A DNA stretch of 64,000 nt from the NCBI GenBank assembly GCA_030267565.1, contig BRXU01000034.1:823501-887500 (forward strand), in the 5' to 3' direction. A program made the position numbers and the translations under genes. The DNA comes from Pleodorina starrii. Its lineage: Eukaryota; Chlorophyta; Chlorophyceae; Chlamydomonadales; Volvocaceae. Shown one piece after another: positions 1-11,100 of this stretch; within the stretch, counting starts at the first letter, position 1, and the number at the start of each line of letters is the position of its first letter. Under the pieces are notes generated by a model. The model ran no database searches. It worked only from the letters and a program-made list of their open reading frames with translations, and had not been told where the DNA came from.

Positions 1-3000
1 GACGCACGGCGAAACAGCTCCACTGCGGGGCAGCTGATCGCGACCCGGCGGCACATGGCCGTTGAGCTCTTCTCGTCCGTGCGGCCACACGCGTCGCAAA
101 TCGCCGCGGGTATGGAAGGCAGCGAAGGCAACGAAGACGACGACGACGATGACGAGGAAATCGGCACGGACTGGCAGAACCTCGTGAACTGGGAGGCTTC
201 ATTGATGCCACCGACGCTGCCGATGCCTCCCATGGCGCCGCCGACAGTGCCACCGACGGCAGCAATGCTTGTACCTGTGCCCAGCGTGGGCGCAACCCTG
301 GAGACGTCCGAGCCCGCTGTCGGGTCCTTCCAGTTGAGCTCACGTCGGAGCTCCAGTATGCCAACACGGAGGTCACAATCCGCTGTGGTGGCGATGCCCA
401 GCAATGCTGGCGGCGGAGCCGTCCCTGGCGGTGCCGCCGACAGCAACGGAGCGGGCGGTGCCGGTGGCGGCGGCGGCGGCGGCGCTGCCGTCGCCATGCT
501 GCGGGCGTCGACGATGGGGTCTGCTGCCGCCGCTGCAGCGGCGGCGTCGTTAACGGCGGCGGCGCTGCCTCGGCGCTTCCTGGTCGGCAAATGGTGGAAC
601 GCAACAAAGCGCCTCCAGGACGCAGCAGCGGTGGAAGGCAGTGAGAAATCTGGGCGGCAAAGCCGCGCGGCGCCACCGGGGCGGCCGGCGGTGTCGCCGC
701 TGCCCCCGCAGCCTGTTCGAATCGAGTCGGGGGCAGCGGCGGCGGAGGTCGGAGACCAGGCGGAGGGTGTGAACGCCGTGGTCGTCATGGCGGCGACGAT
801 GACGATGTACGACAAGGACGGCGGATTCTCTACCATGATGCCGCCTCCGGCGCCACAGCCGGGAAGCACGGTCTCCATGAACACGCAAGTGCCGGCCGCT
901 GATTCCGCCGTGTGGGGTACGTCCTTCTTGCCCACTCAGATCTCCGGGCGGTCAAGCAGCGGCGTCGCCGCCGGTGGCGGCGGCGCTGGCGGCGGCGGAA
1001 GCGGCACAGTTCCAGCCCAGCGGGGTCGATTTGATACGCTCTGGTGTGACCTCAACCTCCTGGCAACAGCTTTCGGGACTCGAGCCAGCGCAAACACACT
1101 GGGGCCGGCGCCAGGGGAGGCGGCTGAGGTGGCGGTGCCGGTGGTTTCAACGGTTTTATCTGTATTGCAAAAGCTGTACGAGCTGTGGCGGCCAGAGGAG
1201 GCGGCGGAGATGTACATGGGGATGGGCTCGGGAGTGGCTCTCGGCATGGACTGCGCTACCTCGTTCGCGTCGTGTTCTGCTGCCGTCGCTGCCGCTGCTG
1301 CGGCGGCTGCGCAGCCGGGCGAGCCGACGTCTTCATCGGCGCCGCCTCCCGAGCCTCTGCGTGTGTTCCGCGGGCTGCGAGTGCGCATGGGGCTGCACTC
1401 CGGGGCCCTGCCACACGAGGTGAGCCGCGGCGCTGTGCGTTGTGAAGGGGGAGAGAAGAGTGAGATGGGCCGGAAGCGTATCAGGGTTATTCAGAGGTTG
1501 TCGAAGGTAGCGCGGATCATTGCGATCTTCGCATGGGGGCTCTTTGATGGCTGGTCACTACCCGGCGCTGGCATCGCGACAGCTACCGTAATACCAAGTC
1601 GCCAGCAGTCGCTGGCTCAGTACGCAGCACAGAAATGTTCAATCATGTAGGGTATTACGCTTCCGATAAAATACACGTCATTTTCAATGACATAAGATTT
1701 TTCATATCATATCCTCACAGGTGATTCCCCTCGTGAAGAGCGGTGTCCAAGGCGTGTCGTATACGGGAGACTTCGTGGCGACCTGCAAGGAGGTTGGAGA
1801 CGCCGCGATGGTGGGTGCAACCGCCGAAACGAACCAACTCAAGCAGCTCTGGTGATGCTAATACTGCCTTTGCCTGTGCGATTGTGATGGGGATATGTTC
1901 CTTGCCCATGAGGAGGCGTAGCCCTAAGCCTACACACTGTACCCGAAGTACCCATGCCCGCCGGCCCCGCTGCCCCTGTTGCTACCGTCACCTTCCGATC
2001 CCTTCTGCCACCCCTTCATGATCTCATCCCTTTATGGCGGCCCTCGTGTCCACGCCCTCTGTGCTGCTTATGTGAATGCGACCAATGCGAATGCGATGCA
2101 GGGCGGAATGGTGGTGCTGAGCGAGTCCGCCTTCCACGCCCACCACCAACAGCTGCGCAGCGCCGCCGCCGCCACCGGGGCAGCCAATCGGGCAGGGGGG
2201 CAGGGCAGCTCCCGCGGGAAGGACCCCGTGGGCCCAAACCAGTGGATGCTGGTCCACATCGGACAGCACATCATCAAACTCCCAAGCGCAGGTGCGTGAG
2301 CGTCTCCGTCCGTCCAGCACTGGTCCGTCCATCCGTCCGTCTGAACTTCTACAACCGAAGGGGTTGATGCCGCCCTGATGGCCTGGTGTCTGCGCTCGAC
2401 CGGATGTTTCTTGAACCAAAGGGGCCTGTCTCCCTTGCATGCGTGGGCCGATCCGAGTTTGTGACTGTACGACGTGTTGTGCCCACGTGTGTTGGACCGG
2501 GTGATGCACATGTCGTGCTGACGCAGAATAGTCGTACTGGGACCACCACCCCACCTGTACGGGAAGGGCCAATGGCAAATGGGCCGTGTTACAAATGTGC
2601 CACACGGCGGCACAAACCTACCGTGGTGCACTCCGCTCGCAGGACCCGACTATCAGCACGGCGGCCCGCTGCCCGCTCCGCGCGCCCGGGAGCTTTACAC
2701 CGCCGTGTCCCCGGGTCTGCTCGCCCGGCTGGCGGTGCTGCCCTCCCCCGTGCGCACCGCCCGGGAGGTGGTGCCCGGCTGCCTGTCCGCGCCGGCGGGG
2801 GTGGTGGCGCCCGTGTTCTGCAACGTGGTGGGAGTGGAGGCGCTTCTGGCTTGGGAGAAGGTGCTGCAGGCAAGGATGCTGCGAGCCGCAGCGCAGACCG
2901 CAGCAGCGGCGGCGGCAGTGACAGGCGGCAATTTGGCGACATGTCGGCCGTTACCGGGCGCGTCCACTGCCATTACAGTCACGTCAAGTGGTGGAGGCGG

Positions 3001-4253
3001 TGCGCTACACCCGTCGCTGCCGCAACCCCCCCCGCGACGCCGCCGTCAGCTGGCGCCCGGTCGCCGTGAAGAAGTGGGCGTTGTGCGGCAGGCTTTGGAA
3101 GAGTTTCGGGAGACTGCGCAGCGGAACGCCAATCGCTTCGGGGGCTACGTGGTTGCCTCGTCTGCGGACGGCGGTCACTGGGTGCTTGTGTTTGGGTCGG
3201 CTGAGAACGCGGTGCTGTGGGGACTGGGCATGCTGGAGGCGATGTTGGAGGCAGACTGGCCGGAGGGGCTGCTGGACCACGAGCTGACGGAGGAGGTGTG
3301 GGAAGGTACGGGTACGGGTAGGCGCGTGCTGGGCAGAAGCGTTGGGGTGGGAACGTGGGACGATTGGAGCTGAAGCAGCAGGCGAGATCGGGAGGTGATG
3401 AGCGGCGGTGCGCTGTTCGAGATCGCCCGCTCCAGATCCTCTTATTATGCATTGCAGCGGCACGGGCCTCTGGAACTTCCTGCTCTGCTCTTCGGGAAAC
3501 GGCACTCGCCGGTGTGTCGTCGTAGCGAGCTGTTCATTCGGTCTCTGCCCTCGCTGCCTTGTGACCTTCCCTACACGCTACAACGGCCCATGCAGACGGA
3601 GTCCTCCAGAACCGCGGGCTGAGGCTGTGCATCGGCATCGACTGTGGCCCAGCGATGATGCGTCTGGTACCCAGGACGGGCCGACTGGATTACGTGGGCC
3701 GGCCGCTCAATCGAGCCGCCAGAATCGCCGCCAAGGCCAAGGCCGGCACGGTGAGGTGGCTGGCGCCGGGAGGGAGGGACGGAGGAACGGAGGGAGGGAA
3801 TGAGGCAGCGTACGTACATATACGGTGGATACGGTTATGTGCTGCTTTGGAATGTCGTGTGGCTGCCTCTGCCGACACGCGTCTGTTATCAGTCAGGCAC
3901 TAGTTTCTGGTGGCGCGTGCCTGACTTACGGTACCTCTTCACATGAGCTTGTGTGGCACGCCTGCGATTCTTGAATCACTGCGTGCTCGTGGTACGTATA
4001 ACGGTTCAAAGATAGGCTTCCCGCATTTACCCCCCCCCATTTGTCCATTGGATCTGCAATGCCATCCCGTGTCCAGATGCTGGTCAGCGGGGCCGCCTGG
4101 GAGTCGGCGCGGCCGGCGCTAGACAACAGACGACGCGTGTCTGCGCGCAACTTGGGGGACATGAACCTCAAGGGCGTGCAGAAGCAAATTGACCTTTGGG
4201 CCATCCGCGCCAAGGGACCGACGGCAGTGGTGGAGGAGCCCGCAGGGAGCTGA
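1..4253 (+). CDS. Receptor-type class III nucleotide cyclase, 3' part (paralog A, runs off the left edge)
   Basis: Six exons can be followed: before 1 to 1419, 1721-1810, 2102-2291, 2643-3305, 3596-3750 and 4077-4253 (TGA). All junctions keep phase. The first exon is open from base 1, so the ATG at 55 is probably internal. It encodes mostly Ala/Gly/Pro/Ser low complexity with an acidic run, then the cyclase motif RVRMGLHSGALPHE. Exons 2-3 give YTGDFVATCKEVGDAAM and GGMVVLSESAF, the back half of a first catalytic domain (C1). Exons 4-6 give a second domain (C2) with DYVGRPLNRAARI, which carries the Asn and Arg that stabilise the transition state, and end in NLKGVQKQIDLW. Class III cyclases make cAMP or cGMP from ATP or GTP. 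The Asp in DYVG resembles adenylyl cyclases, which is an inference. Exon order and intron positions match the convergent gene at 20134-8144. The upstream receptor part is outside the window. Confidence 0.87.
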
Positions 4254-5468
4254 TCGATTGCTCCAGCTGTAGCCGCCCGGGCTTGGCCGGGTGGACTGCC
4301 AAGGTGTATAGAGACGGAGCAAGCTTGATAGCAACTGGATAGGAAAGATCAATAGGCCAGATAGCTAGATGTACAGCAGGTATACAGATAGGGCATGATC
4401 CGTTGTGTTATGCAAGGCCTAAGTCTTGGCTTGTCTCGGGGCTAAGGAGGCAGGCTAGGGTCGATGTGGAGGTGCGGCGCGCTTCCGCGTGAGGATTGCT
4501 TTTAATTGAAGCAGCCGGGCACGGATCCGGAAGTGCTGCAACATTTACCTTTCTGTACGTGAGCGATTAGTTTCCTGTTGTTGTTGCAACACACAATCCT
4601 GCATACGGCGCCACACGCGAACAGCCAAACGTGACGTGACGCGCTGCTCCGGGTTGCTTAATAAGCGCTGTGTGGGCTGCACCGGCGCATCGGCGCGCGT
4701 GCGATTCCATCTGACGTATTCCTCAGACCCCGGCCGTCCCCCGACATCCATCCACCGTCTCACAGATACCGACGGGGCTTGCGTACATCCGAGGCGCCCG
4801 CTGCTCCAATGTGCGCTATGCACGTGCGTGCGTGCGTGGTGCTCGTCCTCGTTCGTCCTCTTGTGCACAGACAACAGCGCAGTCTGGGTTGCGCACGTGT
4901 AGCACTGAGGGGTACAAGGGGTTGGTGTCGGCTTCCTTGAAGCCGGAAAAAGGGCGGGGCCCCGTTCAAACCGTACGGGTTAAGTTGAGTGCTAGGGCGG
5001 CGAGGGCGTGAAGTGTGAGAGTGTCGACATTCCTGCTGATAGACAGCCAGAGCTTTATATCTGAAATGCCTGCGGCTTCAGCAATCCGCCCCATGTTTAG
5101 CATCGCGCGCCGTCTCGGCACTGTGCAACTCTTCCGGCCAGCGCATTGTCTGAAGTTACTTGACAGTAGACATGGACTGTATCAGTTACACATCAAGCAG
5201 GCTGACTTGCCAATAGAAGGACAGCGGAACTGTTTGCGAGGGTCGCGACGACGTGCACTTGCCGACGAGAGTGCGCAGGCTTCACTACCGAGGTATTCGC
5301 CATAGAGGAGGCTAGACAACTTTAACATTAGGACAGGGAATGTAGCAGTCCCCTAGGTTGCCGACTGGACTTGTTGGGCAGCCCGCGGAAGACCGCCGCA
5401 TCGTGCGTGCAATTTGCCGCTTGGTGTCCGACAACCAATAGTTTGCTCCTCATGGTTTGTCCCCTGTA

Positions 5469-5541
5469 GGCCGCGAAGCTCAATTGGTAGAGCACACGCT
5501 TGGCAATTCGGTGGTCAATGGTTCAATCCCATACTTGACAG
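5469..5541 (+). repeat. tRNA-like segment, possible SINE head
   Basis: An A-box-like stretch (AGCTCAATTGGTAGAGCA) is followed about 30 bases later by a B-box-like GGTTCAATCCC. A second B-box-like GGTTTGAGTCCCACC follows near 5560. The presumed acceptor and T stems pair poorly, so this is probably not a working tRNA gene. It looks like a tRNA-derived short interspersed element or a decayed tRNA. Copy number elsewhere in the genome would decide. Confidence 0.35.
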
Positions 5542-6630
5542 GGTTGACATTAGATAGATGTGGGTTTGAGTCCCACCGCTGGCCCCCTGGCAGATAGCCA
5601 AGATAATAAACGGCGAGTCCGGCCCGCAATACTCCGGATTGTGCAGGGACCGACGCTCGAGAAAACGTCTCAGGTCAATCAGTCCGCCCGTCAGGTATGA
5701 TTCCGCAGCGGAGACGGAGACGGCAATGAGGGGGTGCACCGCCGGTCATCCATTGCCTCGTGCCGCTGACGCTTCTGTTGACTTCATCTCGCCACATACG
5801 GCTACCCGCTGATGACACGGCACGCGAATCGCCAATACTTCGCCCCCGCTGCCGCTGTGACTGCTGCGTGCAGCTGCAGCCAGGGTCGCAGCGCGCTCTG
5901 CTGCTGCCTGCTGCTGCTGCTGCTCTGGCGCCTTGTGTGTGTGTGCCACGCACATACAGTTGGTGATGCATGTATGGTTCGCTCAGATGCCACGCATAAT
6001 CTTGGCTCCGGCCAATGCCGTACTACGTACATGCCGTAATGTGCATGCCCAGCGGCCGAGCCAACACTGGCAAGTGTGGTTCGGACATACCAACTGCCGC
6101 CATGCACTGACTCAGAGGCTCGTTTGCCGTGCGTCTTTGCTCGTACAGGAGCTCCTTCCATTCCACGTTGCCAGGTCGCTTTTCCTACCTGGTCTCCATT
6201 GCTTTGGGGCTTTTAGATTTTCGTGTCATTTACCCAGTGCGAGTTGTGAGCTCTCGTGTGGTGCTCTCATGGCTTTTCGTAGGTATTGCGTGGAGTGCGC
6301 CAAGCTTTCAATCGGCGAGCGAGGCGGGGAGGGGCGGGGCGGGTTTGCACAGCGCGCGATGAACAGTTAGTTGCTTGCACTCGTGCCATTTGGGTTGACC
6401 TGAGCATTACGGTACACAAAATTAAACGCACTGCCGGCTCACATGGTAGAAAACTGCTTACCTAACAATCAATAATGTGGAAGCAGTCGTCCATTGCCAT
6501 TGGGTATAGACGATGGTGTATATAAGAGCATAGACGATAAAAGTTCATATAGGGAAAATCTTTTTTTATGTAGCAGTATGATGGCCATAGTCGTGTCATA
6601 CATCATCAGTCCACTTATGAATAGCTGCCT

Positions 6631-7316
6631 AAGTGATGATCAAAGCCGCTTCTGGGGCAGATATAACGAACCGATACAAGACCAAGCAGGTATGTGAATA
6701 CCTTTTATGTGCGCGGCAACAGCGCTGGAGCATGCGTGCCGTACTATTTTCCAAAATAGTACGACCCACAAGCGCCCCGGTCGTCCCTCATCATGATTCG
6801 GCACTTCCGATTGAGTTTCTCTGCCGGCTAGTTCTGCATAAATTCTACATGGATCTTGACAAGGAGCTGCTGCTTCTCGACAAGCATCCTCAGACAATTC
6901 AGGCCGTGCATCCTCAGACAATTCATGTCGTCGGGTCCGGCATTTCGTTTGATGCACCTGCAGGTGCGGCCATGATTGAGTAATTGGAAGACAGGAATAC
7001 CATTGACGTCGGCCACCTGGCGGACGCATTGTGCCTACTCCTAGCGATATTCACAGACGCGAAGAAATCCCCGGATGGCAGCATGTATCTCCAGGATGCG
7101 GCCTGTAAATCCGCCGATTCTGCCCGTGAGGTCCTATTCGCACAAGCTCGTTAAGCCCTGCTGGTGACAAACGGTAGGCTCGGCGGCTATGAAAATCTCA
7201 TGGAGACACCTTCGGTCGATACGAACGTGACATGCTGTAATCCCTCCACAAATTATCATGCATACTTGCCCTCAGGCGCCAACTATGTGACACCGAGGGA
7301 AGCCTCCATCCCCTAG
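6631..7316 (+). pseudogene. Decayed reading frame with two in-frame TAA codons, family unknown
   Basis: One frame stays coherent for about 228 codons, with ordinary protein-like composition rather than Ala/Gly/Pro runs. It is broken by TAA at 6981-6983 and at 7152-7154, and ends at TAG 7314-7316. It contains a 22-base local duplication (CATCCTCAGACAATTCA near 6887 and again near 6909). The base composition is less GC-rich than the neighbouring genes. I recognise no family. A decayed mobile-element or acquired viral gene would fit the composition, but that is a guess. Nearby confident genes end with TAA, so recoding is unlikely. Confidence 0.4.
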
Positions 7317-8143
7317 AAAGCCGGCATTGAATCTGCATTCTTCTGATCTCAACACCTGTGACCTAAATCTCAGGCACTTTCTAGGTGATAACGTATCCTG
7401 AGAATTTACAAACGAAAAAACAACAAGACAACAGATGCGGCCACGATTGCGTGCGTTGAGTCAGGTACATTTATCATCACCAGGCACGCAGCCCGCTGCC
7501 GCAGCGTTGGCTGCAGCTAGCAGCAGCAGTGAACAGGCAGTCTGAAGCAACCAGCACCACCGGCAGTAGATAAGGTTGTCAGTTCGCAGAATGTTATGAT
7601 TGGCTTTCACAGATAGACCTGCCACCTGTGTCGAACAGCCCCTACAAGCTTGCACCATGCGCCGGACGGGCGGATCCGTGTCGTCCTATATATGGATGGA
7701 TGGGCTCGCTCGCCGTCGTTCGCAGGCTCGCGATCTTACGGATTCAGTACGTATACTAGGATCAATCAATCAAGCCCCGGCGCCTTGAGGGATATTGAAC
7801 TGCATTAAACACAACACATACAACTAACCACACTCGCGCCCGCAAACACACGCATACAAACGTACCGTACGCAAGCAGGCATCGACAGCCACGCGCCGGC
7901 GCAATAACGGGATCCGATGCCGCAATTGTACCCAGCCAGCTCTTCTCCACCCACCACGTTATTTCCACGCACATAATAATAAGGCTAGAAGTAAATACAG
8001 AAAACACGCGAATACATTTTCCTATCCATTTGCTAACTGACGTACGGTATACCTGCATGCGTGCTTCTACCTTAACTATCTCTTATATAGCTTATGCGAT
8101 CGCCCCGGCTATCCGCCGGCGCCAAGGCGTACATATATTATAT

Positions 8144-11100
8144 CTAAAAACTGTCCGGAGGTCCCCCCGCGGGTCCCCTGGCCCGAATCGCCCAGAGATC
8201 GATCTGCTTCTGCACGCCCTTGAGGTTCATGCACCCCAGGTTGCGAGCCGACACCTGCCGCGCCGCAAGCGCTGGGTGGCTCGCTTCCCAAGCCGCGCCG
8301 CTAATCAGCATCTGGAGTCAGCTCAGGCAGCAGCAAGGAAAGGGCGGTAAGGGGCGAGGCAGGGAAGTAAGCTGCCCGTATCCGGCATATCGAAACCTGA
8401 CCGGCCAGCAAAAATGAAGCTCAACGAATACCGTGCCCGTACTTTTCGTAATTACGTGCCCAAGTATTTGCGACGCCCGGAAAAAAATCCAAATTCTGAT
8501 GTATAAGTCCTAACTAACTGTTGGGGGAGTGATAGATTTTTTATTTTGCGAGAACTCATGACATCCCAAAGCAGCACTTCACCGTATCCACCGTATGTGT
8601 ACGTGCGCTACCACATTCCCTCCCTCCCTCCCTCCACCTCACCGTGCCCGCCTTAGCCTTGGCGGCAATTCTGGCGGCTCGATTGAGCGGCCGGCCCACG
8701 TAATCCAGTCGGCCCGTCCTGGGTACCAGACGCATCATCGCTGGGCCGCAGTCGATGCCGATGCACAGCCTCAGCCCGCGGTTCTGAAGCACTCCGTCTG
8801 CATGGGCCGTTGTAGCGTGTAGGGAAGGTCACAAGGCAGCGAGGGCAGAGACCGAATGAACAGCTCGCTACGACGACACACCGGCGAGTGCCGTTTGAAG
8901 AGCAGGGCAGGAAGTTCCAGAGGCCCGTGCCGCTGCAATGCATAATAAGAGAATCTGGAGCGGGCGATCTCGAACAGCGCACCGCCGCTCATCACCTCCC
9001 GATCTCGCCTGCTGCTTCAGCTCCAATCGTCCCACGTTCCCACCCCAACGCTTCTGCCCAGCACGCGCCTACCCGTACCCGTACCTTCCCACACCTCCTC
9101 CGTCAGCTCGTGGTCCAGCAGCCCCTCCGGCCAGTCTGCCTCCAACATCGCCTCCAGCATGCCCAGTCCCCACAGCACCGCGTTCTCAGCCGACCCAAAC
9201 ACAAGCACCCAGTGACCGCCGTCCGCAGACGAGGCAACCACGTAGCCCCCGAAGCGATTGGCGTTCCGCTGCGCAGTCTCACGAAACTCTTCCAAAGCCT
9301 GCCGCACAACGCCGACGGTGGTATTGGAAGCCGTCGCCTCCTCAGCCGGCACATGCGGCGATGGAGGCATCGGCCCGCCACCGCCAGCTGCGTTGCTGGT
9401 TGCGGCCATTCCCTGTAGCGGCCGCCAGGCTGCCAGGCTGCTGGCCCCGGCAGACCGCCGCACCACATGCGGGACCGCCATCACCGCGGCCGCCGCTGCT
9501 GCTGCGGTCTGTGCGGCGGCTCGCAGCATCCTTGCCTGCAGCACCTTCTCCCAAGCCAGCAGCGCCTCCACTCCCACCACGTTGCAGAACACGGGCGCCA
9601 CCACCCCCGCCGGCGCGGACAGGCAGCCGGGCACCACCTCCCGGGCGGTGCGCACGGGAAAGGGCAGCACCGCCAGCCGGGCGAGCAGACCCGGGGACAC
9701 GGCGGTGTAAAGCTCCCGGGCGGGGGCGGCGGCCAGTGGCCGTGCTGGCCCGCTCTGGTTGTATTCGGGTCCTGTGCGCGGAGTGCACCACCGCGGAGTG
9801 TGTTGGAACTGGGAAGGGCAGTCCATGCAGTCATCAGCCCGCCCCCGAGTGCGTGGAGCCCGCTGGGGTGGCCTCCAACAAGCAGGCCAGGGTCAGAGCT
9901 AGAGCCCTGGCGAGATTGATTTACGGTATTGCGATCCCCTAGGAGTGCCTGAGAGTTAGGGCACTAAATTGGTGACCGAGAGGTCACCAATTCGATCCCG
10001 GCCTTCGCAGAGGGCTGGGTGACCGATGGGGGCCCTGGTGTGGGAACGAACAGCAGGTGATCGCATGGCTCTTTAGCCATGTCCCTGTCCCCTGCACTGG
10101 TAGAACTCATCACGGTTGAATGTTCAACAATGATGTGTCTGGCATATCTGGGAAAAGTGCGTGCGGGTACCCAGATGTGATCCGAGTGAGACGGAGCCCA
10201 GACACGGAGTGGGTGGGAGAAGCAACCCATCTTAGTCAAAAAGGCGGTCACCGCGGTAATGGGCTGAAAGTACCCGCCGAAGAGGCATCAGTCTGTTCCC
10301 TTAACCCACGCTCGGGCTTACGGTCCAGTGTAAACTTTCTTTTCTTACGGTATTGCGGAGTTTGCTCACCTGCGCTGGGGATCTTGATGATGTGCTGCCC
10401 TAGGTGCAGTACCATGGGTGGCCCGGACTCTTTGGCACGACCGCCGGCCTGCCCCCCTGCCCGATTGGCTGCCCCGGTGGCGGCGGCCGCGCTGCGCAGC
10501 TGCTGGTGGTGGGCGTGGAAGGCGGACTCGCTCAGCACCACCATTCCGCCCTGCATCGCATTCGCATTGTGCGCACATGAAGAGGAGTAAGAGGGTGGCT
10601 GGGAGATGTACTGGGTGGCAATGAGGGGCCCGTGGAGGGAGCCCGGGAGCGCGAAGGGCATCACAGCCCAAGCCCACCTGGGGCAACGGGCCTGTGGCTT
10701 GGAGCAACGGTGTAAGGGGGACATGACGGCAGCGGGGCATGGGCAGGAAACCTTGATTTGTTGCCAACATAAAAACAGTAGCGGTGGGAGGCGGGGCGGC
10801 GGTGACGGCAACTGGGAAGTTCAAGGCCAAGGTTTGGATTATTTCGTTTCGGCGGTTGCACCCACCATTGCGGCGTCTCCAACCTCCTTGCAAGTCGCCA
10901 CGAAGTCCCCCGTGTACGACACGCATCGGACGCCGTTTTTCAATAGAGGGACCACCTGCGGAGTGGCGCACTTGGTTTACAATGGTAATTGTAGAAATTG
11001 TGGGTGCCAGCTTGCGCCGTGTGAGAACTTTCAGTGCACCTCACAGCGATCCATGGGGTGACTCTCATCTCCCCTTCCGAACCATGCTGCCGTACATAGT

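Larger units (their letters stand above)
4254..8143. other. Intergenic region between the convergent cyclase genes
   Basis: This stretch separates the stop codons of the two convergent cyclase genes. Apart from a tRNA-like segment (5469-5541) and a decayed reading frame (6631-7316), no conserved coding signal was found. GC content drops visibly around 6.4-7.5 kb and 7.8-8.1 kb compared with the flanking exons. The short reading frames here lack recognisable motifs and codon-use support. Confidence 0.6.

Noticed and set aside
5469..5541. Functional tRNA gene
   Set aside because: A- and B-box matches are present, but acceptor and T stems do not pair; kept only as a tRNA-like repeat.
6631..7316. 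Genetic-code change with TAA read as an amino acid
   Set aside because: The P450 gene in the same window ends in TAA and no confident gene uses TAA internally; decay is simpler.
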